The notes under the pieces: generated by a model
Told to the model about the DNA's origin: nothing
The model's input: only the letters and a program-made list of their open reading frames with translations
Database searches by the model: none
NCBI GenBank assembly: GCA_902729315.2
Contig: LR746268.1
Span: 3,527,501-3,591,500, forward strand
DNA length: 64,000 bases
Reading direction: 5' to 3'
Source: Spirodela intermedia
Lineage: Eukaryota > Streptophyta > Magnoliopsida > Alismatales > Araceae
Made by a program: the position numbers and the translations under genes
Shown: positions 1 to 10,143 of the stretch, in pieces
Numbering within the stretch: the stretch's first letter is position 1
How the letters are laid out: each line of letters starts with the position of its first letter

Positions 1-293
1 TTATGCTTTCTGCTACCTTTTCTCTTTCCATACTATCTATCCAAATGAATGTCGGATACATGATCGCAGATGATGCAACTAAAGAGAGCATCGTTACAGT
101 TGGGATATCGCACTGTGGAAGCGTTCTCTCGTCAATGAAACCTCAGAAGAGTAAATTTTGTCCCAAGAAAATGCTCAGCACGGTACAATAAGGAAGGCAA
201 AACGTAAATCAAAATGACTAATAGAGGGAACTAGGAAGCGTGTAGCATCAAAGAGGGTCGCGACGGGCCCGACCGTCTGAACCCCCCACGGAC
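1..293 (-). other. Start of intron 1 of the GIF-like gene, to the window edge
   Basis: This stretch follows, on the minus strand, the splice donor of the GIF-like exon at 294. No second exon with the expected continuation of the SSXT/SNH domain was found before the window ends. The short open frame at 3-191 on the plus strand has no recognisable domain. I see nothing else here. Confidence 0.4.
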
Positions 294-389
294 CTTCTGG
301 ATTTGTTCGGTGGTGATGCTGGCTAGAGGAAAGTGGGAGGGCACCGACCCGGACATGGCGGGGTGCGGCTGCTGCTGCTGCGGCTGCAT
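294..389 (-). CDS. First coding exon of a probable GRF-interacting factor (GIF/AN3 family), partial
   Basis: GIF proteins are transcriptional co-activators that bind growth-regulating factors through an N-terminal SNH/SSXT domain and recruit chromatin remodellers; they act in the nucleus to promote organ growth. The exon encodes 32 residues: a Gln-rich start (MQPQQQQPHP), then a short linker and ITTEQIQK, which is how the SNH domain begins in GIF2/GIF3-type proteins before the Y-L-D-E-N stretch. The frame then runs into a GT donor (AAG|gtccgt) exactly at that point, so the rest of the gene lies left of the window. I chose the ATG at 389 because GIF proteins usually start close to the domain; an in-frame ATG at 428 would add 13 residues. 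The evidence is one short exon, so the family call is likely but not certain. Confidence 0.6.
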
Positions 390-1216
390 GCTTGGATCGT
401 CTTCTATCTCCCTGTTCCCTCTCCCCACCTCTCGGTTATCCCCTTCCTATCTATCGAGTCAACTCCAACGGGAACTCCTCTCCTCAGTCCCCTCTCCTCA
501 CGCCACCACTCGCACTCCCCCGGGCAGTCGCCTACAGGAGGACAAGGCGCAGGCACAGTTAGGCGGTGAAACCCCGCGTCGCTGCCGCGCCAGCCCTGGT
601 CGCTCGCTATAAATAGGAAGAGGACAAAGCCCGCCTCCCCAACTCTCCCCCGAGGAGGAACAAGGAGCCGCAAGGAACCAGTGCCCGTGGAAAAAGCCCC
701 GCGTGCAAACGAGCGGAGGGGAAGGGCGGGCAGCGAAGTCATAAAAAGCATATTTTAAAAATGTATTATTATAAGTCCTTTCAACACATATACGACGACC
801 ACATTCAGACAGCGGAAAATTTCCTCGGGGGCGAACAGTGCATGAATTAGCCACGTATTCCTTCTATTCATCTCCCACTGGGGAGCTTCTTCCTCTTCGT
901 CCTACCCCAGATCTTCGCTTGGCCAGTATCGTACGACCCTCGAGGAACTTCTTTCAAGGAGAAATAAACTTGCTCTCGTTCATCGAAGGAACCCATCCAG
1001 CGAAGACCTATGACCTTGCTGGCTGGTAGCATTCCCTCAGGAGCATCAGAAACCCAGAAGGAAGCATCGACAATCTGGCATTCTACGACATTACACAAAT
1101 AAAATCACCACATGTTCATTCATAACGGATCCGAGTTACAACCCTCATGCAAGTCCCACCACATCCGTCTGGCCTATACAGAAAGCCAGAGCTCTCCCAC
1201 CCTCCAAGCACACCAC

Positions 1217-1273
<57 letters not shown>

Positions 1274-1327
1274 CACTGCAAACTGAATGGACTAAGCGAA
1301 ATAACGGGGATGACGCAAAAGTCCAGT
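390..1327. other. Spacer between the GIF-like gene and the syntaxin gene
   Basis: Both flanking genes are on the minus strand, so this interval should hold the 3' untranslated region of the syntaxin and the promoter and leader of the GIF-like gene. The part up to about 740 is GC-rich and contains TATAAATA at 607-614 on the plus strand (TATTTATA read on the minus strand). A minus-strand open frame at 868-1098 has no family I recognise. No further gene is supported. Confidence 0.4.
1221..1271. repeat. (GA)n microsatellite
   Basis: About 25 uninterrupted GA units, lying roughly 60 bases beyond the stop codon of the syntaxin. Read in the sense of that gene it is (TC)n in the 3' untranslated region. 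The Arg-Glu repeats seen in open frames here are products of this repeat, not protein. Confidence 0.95.
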
Positions 1328-4300
1328 TTATTTGTTGCTAGCCCATGGTTTGATCACTGCCACGACGATGATGGCGACAATTATGAGGAGGAGGATTATC
1401 GCCATGCACATCCACTTCCGAGAGTTCTTCTGCAGTCTCTTCGCCTTCTGGAGCGCAGTTGTCCCCGACTGCACGTGATCCACGGCGCTCGAAACCTGTG
1501 GGGAGGAAAGAAAAGGAGGAAACCTCCGGTGAAGCCCACATTGAAGCATAACTCATTGCCCTCACTGTCCAAGAAGCCTCCGGTGTTACATCATTTTTTT
1601 TTGTTTTCCCGAAATAATTACGAATCAGAGAAATCAAATGCGGCCATTCATCAGCTCATGGATTACCTGGGACTCAATGTTGTTGAGCAAGTCGCCCTGG
1701 GCCTCCACCATGACTGACATGTCCAGGAAAATCTACAGAAAAAGACATACTCACCTCTTGAGTAGTACCATAAATGGGGCACAGTTGATTTCCCTATGAG
1801 GACACACTATGCTGTACCCATTCACTTCTAGCTTTTAAAATAAAGCTTTTTGGAAGAATATCGATACATGCTTCCAGGATTTATGGTGTTTAGGGGAGAT
1901 ACCTGCTGCAGCTCGAGGAGCCTCCTCTCTATCTCTCTCACAGCATCGTGACGCTCTTGAATCTCTGCAAGTGTGTCCAATACCTGCAACGTTGAGAATC
2001 GTTCCTCCACTCTGTTACTAGGGTTCCTTCACGCAGGATTGAAGATATAGCAACTACTACCGTAGGGTGTACCGATAAGAAAAAGGCAAAACGGGAAAAA
2101 TAGGACGAAGGAAAACAACAAACCTGGCCACGTCCTTGCTCCTGAATTGCTTTCTGAAAAATCTGTTCGCTATTGCCCGTCTCAATCAGAAGATCAATGG
2201 TCTGCACGCAAGCCCGACATGAAAGATGATGAGCCATAGTGAAAAGAAGGAACAAGGACGGTGCAACCAAATTCTAACATTTTCAACCAGCTATCACTCA
2301 CCTCCTCATCAGGACGATTACCCGTTACTGTTCATATGGGAAATCAAGAAGACAAAACATGATAAGGGCATTAGCTAAAAAGGATATGAGAGATTTCTGG
2401 TGATAGTTGTCTTGGCATTCTTTGTTTCATAGCTGAGAGTAGAAAGAACCTGTAAAGACCCTCCTCTCCACAACTTCACGATATTCTTGCTGGATGTTTT
2501 CCCTAAGTGTCTGCAGAGGACGAAAAAGACATGAGAACGAGTGCTAGTGTGACTTCGATAATCCGAAAAAAACCATCTCTCCAGTCCATTCAATCTTATT
2601 ATTACTCCCAACGATGAGTCCTAGTAACTGTTGCCAGTGTTTTAGGTATGAAAAGATACTGTTCTTTTTACAATTATCAAGGTTCTAGCAATAGAATCAC
2701 CAGAACATTAACCAAGTATGAAATAAAGAACTTAGCTATCAAAAGTTGATTGCCATAAGCTGGTCAGTCTAAGAAGATTAACTTGCTTGCTCCACCTGTG
2801 CCGGCCTTGGATGTCCTCAATCGACACTAAGCAGCCTTCTCTAGTAGAAGCACTCTTTTTTGCTCACTGAGGAGTACACTTGCAGAGAAGTGCTTCCACG
2901 TGATCAAAGGCTGCTCGGTATCGGCAGAACAATGGCCAAGGCCCGCACAAGAGGGTTAAAAGCAGGTATGCTTAGATGGACCCCCACGACACTGACATCT
3001 TTGAACAAGTAATTGATTCATAGACAGAGAGAAAATTACACAATAGGCTTGAACTGCTGATTGCGAAAAATGGACACAATAAGACAAAAAAAAAGGATCT
3101 AGAAATATGCCACAGAATAATAAGACAGGAGTGTATTTCCGTCCATGGACTTATTAAAAAGTGATTTCAACAAGGTCAGGCTAACTCGTGCCATTTCATT
3201 TGAATCAAACTGCCCATGAAAGGACATATGAACCACATGTAGCCTCTTGAAATACCCAGTTTTTAGACCTTGAAGAAGTAATGTAAAGCTACCAAAGATA
3301 TTGGAATCATATTCCGTATTGCTTTTGAGTAAAGAATGCAACCACTCAAATTCTCGCAAAGCAAAAGCTCCCACCTTGTCTGCTCTCATTTGTAGACTCT
3401 TACATTCCCATGGCATTGAACATGGGACAAAATAAGCACTTCGAATTTTTTTGAAGTAAACTAAAATCCGCAAAGGAAAAAATACCTCAGATACTGTAAG
3501 AGTGCCATGTCCTAGGTTCAATGTGCAGAGCTATCCGCATTATCTGTTTATTACTTCCATTCTCTCACTTCCCACTGAATTCTCCTCAACTATAATAATC
3601 AGCTCACAGAAAATTTAACCATACCTGGTCAAATCATGGTCCTGTTTATGTTCGACTTCACAGAACACTATATTTTTCTGCTTGTTGTGCATAAATTTCA
3701 ATTTCCGGTGTGCTAATAATTAACGGTACAGCCTAAAACCTGATGAAAAAAATTATGAGAATAAAAACAATTAATAGCGAAGCTCTATCTCCATTTTTCT
3801 ACATTCCCTTTTAAGAGTTATTGTGGACGCCTACTAGTGATTCTTGCTTGTTAAAGTTGACGTTCACCTTTGCAATTTCGCCCTTCTTGAGCTTGAAAGG
3901 AGGATCTTTGGTTCATAGTAAAAGATAACTCAATTTTGTCGAGGTAGAGTGGAGTAATGGATCATTACCTGGAATTCAGACATTTTGTCTTTCAACTTCT
4001 TTTTTAGTGCACTGCATCCAACGAATTTAATGAGACATATGAGAAATAAATTCAAATCCACATAGAAAGTAAAGATTCAAATCCACGTTGAAAGAGAGAT
4101 AAATTACACAGTTGTGGAAGTTCTTGATCGATCCACCCCTGATCCCTTTCCACATCCTGGTTTCTGTCTGCTCTGCAAATTCTGTTCCAGAGAAAGAAAG
4201 CCACTTACTTACGAGATGAACTTGGGGAAAAGAATGCAAAGGCAGTGCAAAGAAATTAATGCTTAAATTCTTCAAGAAAATATGCATTTTGTACATTGAA

Positions 4301-7300
4301 TTGCTTTTGGATTATTCCGAAGTTCTTTCCTGCAGTGAATAGAAAGTATGCTAATGACCTTAAAAGTGACCAAATGCTGAAGGTAAGCGTAGCAGAAATT
4401 AAGGAAATGAAAGAAAATAAAAATCTAAGAGAAAGTCTTAAGACAAAAAAAATCAAAAGTGAAAAGTGAAAGCTTCAAAAGATTTAAATATGTGGAAAGA
4501 TAACCAAGAAGATTCAATAGTTGTTAAAGGAGAATCACTCTTTCCTCTTCCAGGAACCCACAAAAAATGCAGAAAAATGACAAAACTTATCTGAATAACA
4601 ACATGCATACCAGATTTTGATAGCAATTGAAACAGGAAAAGCAAAGCACGCATTTTCCTTGGAAGCTAATATGCCAACATGAAACTTGTGGATGTTTTCA
4701 GACAGAAGAAGGCAGAAAAGACAATGAAAAGCATCAACCAAAATCTTTTTCGGGAAAACAAATGTCATATTTTTTTTTCCCCTCTTCAGTTGAGGATAGG
4801 GTAAGCTAAAAAGGGGAGATAATAGCATACATCTTTATCCAGTTCCTCGATTTTTGATTTCGCTATACGTGCAATTTTCCCCACTTCATCAATATCTTTC
4901 TCCATCCGCTGTTTGATTGCTGAAATATAAAATAGATTAGAACCGTATCAAACCATGGTAATGATCCAGCCAGGGAAAGAATAAAATAATTCCAGAAAGC
5001 ACCTTTCATAACTGATGCTTTTGTTACAGCTTTTGATTCCTCATTTGCATCCTGCATGAAATTGTGTCTTTAGAGACAGGAAGAATATCCACCAAGTTGA
5101 AATCATAGTAGAGTAGAGCAGTAATTTTTACACTGATCTTTTATATATGCAGAGGAGTCTACAAAGAAATAGACAGTAACATCAATAATACGGAATTGAC
5201 GGCCACGAAATATGACAAAGTGCATAGCACGTCAGGCAGATGACATTGAAATATTTTCTCTTCTTACCTTCTTCGGTTGGCATTCTACAACAGGACATGG
5301 CTGCACAGCTAGAGTGGTCAAGGTCAGTGTAGAAGAAGGATAGAGAAGGGGTTATTCTACAACAGGACATGGCTACCCAGTCAAAACCATACTTTTTTCC
5401 TTTGGCGGGAGGCTTGGGGTGGGGTTGGGTGGGATTGCGGAGACCCAGTAATCCAATGCCTTTGTGACTTGCCTTTCAAAGGTGCCCAGGTCGATACAAA
5501 GACCACTACCCATGATAGAACCCTCGGTATCAGATTACTAGGTACCCATATTATGAGACCAATTGTGAAGCATAAAACTGTATTAAACATATATAAATGC
5601 TGACTTTTGCGACAGCCCAGGTATCAAGAAGAAGCCAAGGAAGTTCAAATCTAACCCGGGAAATATTGTATTAGACGCCTCCTGAAGGAGATTCTTATCA
5701 ATTACGAATGAAAGACAGACTAAGTTGTACTAGTCATTTCATGCCTATTAAATCCTTCTCTTTCCATCTTTCGAATTTATTATCACATTTCTACATTAAT
5801 GTGTACCACTTTTGTTGTCTGATGTAAGAACTGGCAAATGAAGACCAAAATACATGAGAAGAAATGGAGATTAGTTGAAGCAAAGCCAAAAAAAAAAGCG
5901 GCCTGTTACACTTTATGTTCTACTTCTTAAGTATCCAACTTGAAAAGACCAAGGTGAACTCATTTATTACATAATTTTACAATAATTTTGTCACAACTGC
6001 TGCAGCATCTCTTAAGAATTTTTTGCATCTCATATCCAATTCATGAAAACAATGAAACACGCACATTACAGAAAACTTGAGAAGGCACTTAAGTCCCCAA
6101 TTCGTGTTTAAATGAGACACGTTCAGCAAATGAGCCTGTTCTAACACAAAGCTCTCACTCTATCTCTGTCCCTGCTTGTGCATGAGATCTGGGTACAACA
6201 GAGGAAATTACAAACTTCACATTTTCGATATAGCACGATGCAGGCATTACCAGGCAGTAAACAGATGTCCCAGGTTACATGAGACATAAGAATATACTTA
6301 GAAATGCCTTTAAGTAAAACAACGAAATAAGCCAAAAAAAATGGGCATACATACTTGCAGCTTTTTCAATAACTTCGAAAGCTTGACGATCTGCTTTTCA
6401 ATATCTTGAACCTATCAAGAAAAATTAGAGCATCAAAAATGATATCACCGAAAAGGTATCCCAAGAATGTGGACATATGATTCAATATTGGTTGGTGTAA
6501 TTCTACATTTGAACCTCTTAGAAATATCTACCTGTTTGAAAAAACTTTCCAATCCTTGTTCAGCAGAATTCGCCGACACTTGAACACCCATCTCTATGTC
6601 TTGATCCCTTGAGGGCTGTCCTCGAGGGATCTCAAAAGAGTCCTAAAAAGAGGAAATATGAGGGGTCATCAGATATTACAAAATATGCTATGATAAAGAA
6701 CAGAACAAGGTAAATTGCAAATTCATCCCCAGAGTGTCTATGTTCATCATATCAACGAGCGTGGAGCTGGGTTGTCCATACAAGGTATTTTTAGTATTTT
6801 TTTAGCTTAACAGACATTTTCACTTAATATTTTATTTAAAGTGTAATTAGATTGATGTTTTAAGTTCCACCATCTGAAAAAATGGTGGAACTTAAAACAA
6901 CAATCTAATTATTTCTTTAAAGACTAGCAGAGACATTAAAACCTCCATTTCTCGGATCTTTTTACGTTTAGGATTGTTTCTACCCATCTTTCTATGTCTC
7001 TGCTTTTTATCCATTGACAAATCTTCATTGCATTCTCTTCATCAGCTGTCTCAGATTTCTCTTGTTTATGCGTTATTGAAAAATATTTTTTAAAATAGCC
7101 TCCCGCCCTACAACTTGTTAAGATTTTCAGCACTCTTGCCTTCCAGATGACTGCACATGAGAAATGACTACTCACTAATTTATAAATTGCAATCTACAAA
7201 GATAAACAAGTCAATGCATCAAATGTAAGGACAAGGACAAAAATGGACAGAAAAAATACCATGCATTGTGTAGTGTCATATTTCGTATCCATGGACGAGA

Positions 7301-7445
7301 ACAAGATAGACAACTGGTTGAAGAACAAATATTAATGCAGTAACTCCACTTCCACACTAGATGGCATACACGTTTAATCCGGGAACTATTAAGAATCAAA
7401 ACCTAGATTCATGTAACTTAGACAATCGTGAAAGTTTACATATAT

Positions 7446-7477
<32 letters not shown>

Positions 7478-8624
7478 CAATTTTAATAGTCTGTCATAGT
7501 CTTTCAACCTGTAATATAGCAAATTCTACCACCTCCAAATAACCTTCTGCGCTTTCGTTACATCACAATGCTGCACCATAATATCCAATCACTAGAACAT
7601 GCGACAATATCAAATGGAATAGTCAAGAAAACATTGTAGACAACAATGTTCAGCAAAGTATTCCAAATATCACCGTCGCCCAAACTGGTTTTACATGAAT
7701 GGAGGGGGAATTCCAGACCATGCCAAATATTTTCCTGCCCTTACCCACCACCATCATCTTTTCACACCATGGATCAGTTGGCATTGACCTGGGCCCGGCA
7801 ATGAGTGATCATCTAAGCGAAAGAAGCTAAACTGACAAGACAAATTCTTAGCCTGCCTCCACCCATAAGACAATGGCCAAACAGTAAGTCATCGCTCCTT
7901 TCAAAGAGCATGAGCCTCTTATCTGCGCATCAGTAACAACAAAGGTAATACCACAAGTCAACCACCACTTTGGCTAAGTATGAAGCTTCCATACAATCGC
8001 ACAAGTGCGCAAATATTCGGGGGGAGCAAGACTGAGGCTTAAAGAGGACGCATGTTAGAAGCCTAGCATAAGGGAGATAAAATACAGCCACCTCTAACGA
8101 GTTAAACCACCACATTCACTTCCACAACCCCACCATTCTACACCACCGTAGAGCCCTCGTGAGGTATGTATCTCCTCAATCAGATCGCCAAAAGGTTCTC
8201 AAATGCAGAGAGATTGGAGAATCTGCAGTATGTCCGACATGTTCCGCTCGATCAATCTTCCCAGTAAGCTTTCATCTCTTTCTAAAGAAAAAAGACAGCC
8301 CACTATTGGGCACCGTGGCCTCTGCCTTCGAATCATTGCATTGCGTCCGGTTGAGATCGGCCAACTCCAATAAGGATCTCATGTTGCGAGGCATCGGGGT
8401 CACCTTGGAATCAGGGATCTTGGTAACCTCCGATGAAAACATCTGAATTCTCCGTTCCAATTAAATTTCTCCAAAGCTTGAGCAAGAATTCCAATCAAAC
8501 CGTAGGAGGGCACATATTCCTCGTCTTTTGCATTCCGCTGACTTGGGTTCTTCAGAAGAGAGCAGCCGAATATGCACAGGACATCTGGGCAACGAGAGGA
8601 GCAAGTTTCTGACGACTCATCAAT

Positions 8625-8678
<54 letters not shown>

Positions 8679-8863
8679 CGTAGTAACACTGAAATGGTCA
8701 CATATTCCAACAGTAAAGCGCGTCAAAGATCGACCTCCCGATCCGGGATCAAAGAGCGATGACCAGATAGGAAGGAAGAGGGAGAGAAGAATAGACGCGA
8801 GTAGAATAAATGAGCTCTCAAATATACATCTGAGTTGGAGCGCACCGTAAGAAGGTTATTCAT
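1328..8863 (-). CDS. SYP132: Syntaxin of the SYP13 group (SYP132-like), complete, 13 coding exons
   Basis: Qa-SNARE of the plasma membrane that pairs with partner SNAREs on vesicles for secretion, cell-plate formation and immune secretion. Exons from the start: 8863-8846, 6642-6532, 6411-6355, 5051-5003, 4919-4831, 4181-4108, 4011-3969, 2510-2450, 2327-2302, 2201-2124, 1983-1903, 1732-1667, 1495-1328. They join in frame to 921 bases, 306 residues; plant SYP132 proteins are close to this length. The start MNNLLT joins DSFEIPRGQ, a typical SYP132 N-terminus. Residues about 40-165 form the Habc bundle, about 205-267 the SNARE coil with the central-layer Gln at 241 (context VEAQG), and about 280-300 a single membrane anchor followed by a short tail IKPWASNK. 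Intron 1 is long (2.2 kb) and its donor gtgcgc is weak. Exons 1 and 9 are only 18 and 26 bases. The paralogue number within SYP131/132 is an inference. Confidence 0.93.
5282..5374. repeat. Pair of identical 21-base direct repeats in a syntaxin intron
   Basis: The same 21 bases (beginning attctacaacagg) occur at 5282-5302 and again at 5354-5374, a 72-base step, inside the intron between exons 3 and 4 of the syntaxin. It looks like a small local duplication; no function is evident. Confidence 0.8.
6844..6911. repeat. Near-perfect inverted repeat, 30-bp arms and 8-base loop
   Basis: Arms at 6844-6873 and 6882-6911 are reverse complements with one mismatch, separated by ctgaaaaa. Weaker pairing continues outside (tttaaa on both sides). 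It lies in intron 1 of the syntaxin, about 200 bases upstream of exon 2. A transcript in either direction would fold into a long hairpin. It may be a small snap-back transposable element (MITE) or a small-RNA precursor; the sequence alone does not decide. Confidence 0.85.
7452..7477. repeat. (TA)n microsatellite
   Basis: Thirteen TA units within intron 1 of the syntaxin gene. Confidence 0.9.
8628..8672. repeat. (GA)n microsatellite in syntaxin intron 1
   Basis: About 22 GA units, read as (CT)n in the sense of the syntaxin, about 170 bases after the exon 1 donor. CT runs in early introns or leaders of plant genes can influence expression, but nothing here proves it. Confidence 0.95.
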
Positions 8864-10143
8864 CGTCGCAGGAGGAGCAGAAGAAGGGTAGCCGCGCGTG
8901 ATCCAGAGAAGGGCCGGTGGAGAAGACTCTGTGAGCCTGTCCCGGCTCGCCGCGCCGCGTTGCCTAGAGCTGGGGGAAATCGTACACCTGCTGACGCTGG
9001 TCAGGCGGAGAGGAGGAAAAACACTTTCAGCCTCCCGACAGTCCCGCAGCCTGCGTGGGCAACGCTCGAGCTGGATTCGACCGCCTTGGCGTGGCAGAGG
9101 AGAAAAAGAAAACAAGGGGAGGCAAGGGGAGGTTAGGGAAGGGAAACCGTGGCCAGCTGGTCCAGCCAAGGACTGGAGACAAGGACGGGAGGTTTCAATG
9201 GGCCCTCACGCGTGAATAAAATATGGACCTTTTCCTCCCCTTCCATGACAAAAGTCCCCCCCTCTCTCGTGAGGACGCCGGGGCCACAGCTTATCGGCGC
9301 AAGCACCACAAGAAGATCCCCTTGCCCAATGCCGGCCCTTGAGAGAGAGAGTTGTTCGAAAAGCGACTGCTGGGCTTAGAACAAGGCTGATGAACGCAGA
9401 AAATATTGCGCAAAAAATTATTACCAGCAGTGCTTTTCGCGGGAGATGGAACCAAAAGATGTTGCTACTCCAAGAGGATTATGGATATCATTTTTCAAAA
9501 GCTTATCGCCATCGGTGACTGAGGTGGTTAGGCGACGACGGCCGCAAGTTTCGCAGAGATGTTTTATAGTCAAGAAACTCTCTCTTTGGGGTGTTCTCAG
9601 GGGTATCCATGCCGACGTGATTTGATCAGAAGACTGAATCGTATTTATTTGAGAGAACTCGAAGATAATACAACTGAATCTTCCAAGGGGCTTCAGTGAC
9701 AGAGAATTCGCCGGGACAGGAAATGGGAATTTTGTTTTATTTTCTCCTGCGATCATGATGTCATAAATAATTTAGCTCTATATAAATAATGATCGCGCGC
9801 CACAGCCCCGGGCAAGTTCAGAGATTCCGCCGTTCTTCACGCGACGACCTGAAGGCGTTTCCCCCGCCCCCGCGCCGAAAAAACTTCTCCTCCCCTTCCA
9901 AGCTCCAACGCCGCCCCCCTTCGCGGTCCTGCCGACGGCTTCCGACGGCGGCCGTCTGGAAACCCTCCAACGCCGTGCTCTCGTTACTCCCGGCCTCTCT
10001 CTCACCCGGCATACGTTCATCTCCACGGTCTCCCCTCTCTCCCTCCGGGCCGTATTCGCCCCCTGATTCTTAGAAAGGTAGAGGCACCGCGCAAGGGACG
10101 ACGGAAAACCCCGAACGGTTTGCTTGACTCTAACATTATCGAC
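8864..10143. promoter_or_regulatory. Divergent intergenic region between the syntaxin and GPN3 genes
   Basis: The syntaxin reads left from 8863 and GPN3 reads right from 10144, so both promoters and leaders lie in these 1.28 kb. The left part (8870-9200) and right part (9790-10080) are GC-rich leader-like blocks around a more AT-rich centre. A clear TATA box, TATATAAATA, lies at 9779-9788 on the plus strand and suits GPN3, giving a leader of roughly 330 bases. No equally clear TATA box was found for the syntaxin. Open frames in this interval match nothing I know. Confidence 0.55.

Noticed and set aside
1112-1717. 201-residue plus-strand frame with Arg-Glu repeats
   Set aside because: It is the (GA)n repeat read as protein and overlaps real syntaxin exons on the other strand.
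1667-1732. Possibility that the syntaxin is a SYP12-type (PEN1/KNOLLE) member
   Set aside because: The N-terminus ([12 protein letters not shown]), the many-intron structure and the C-terminal tail fit SYP13, whereas SYP11/12 genes have few or no introns.
8159-8460. Overlapping frames on both strands in syntaxin intron 1
   Set aside because: Moderately protein-like on the minus strand, but no family was recognised and they lie in an intron supported by flanking exons.
8400-8726. Minus-strand frame with long Ser-Leu repeat
   Set aside because: It is created by the GA/CT microsatellite in syntaxin intron 1, with no recognised domain.
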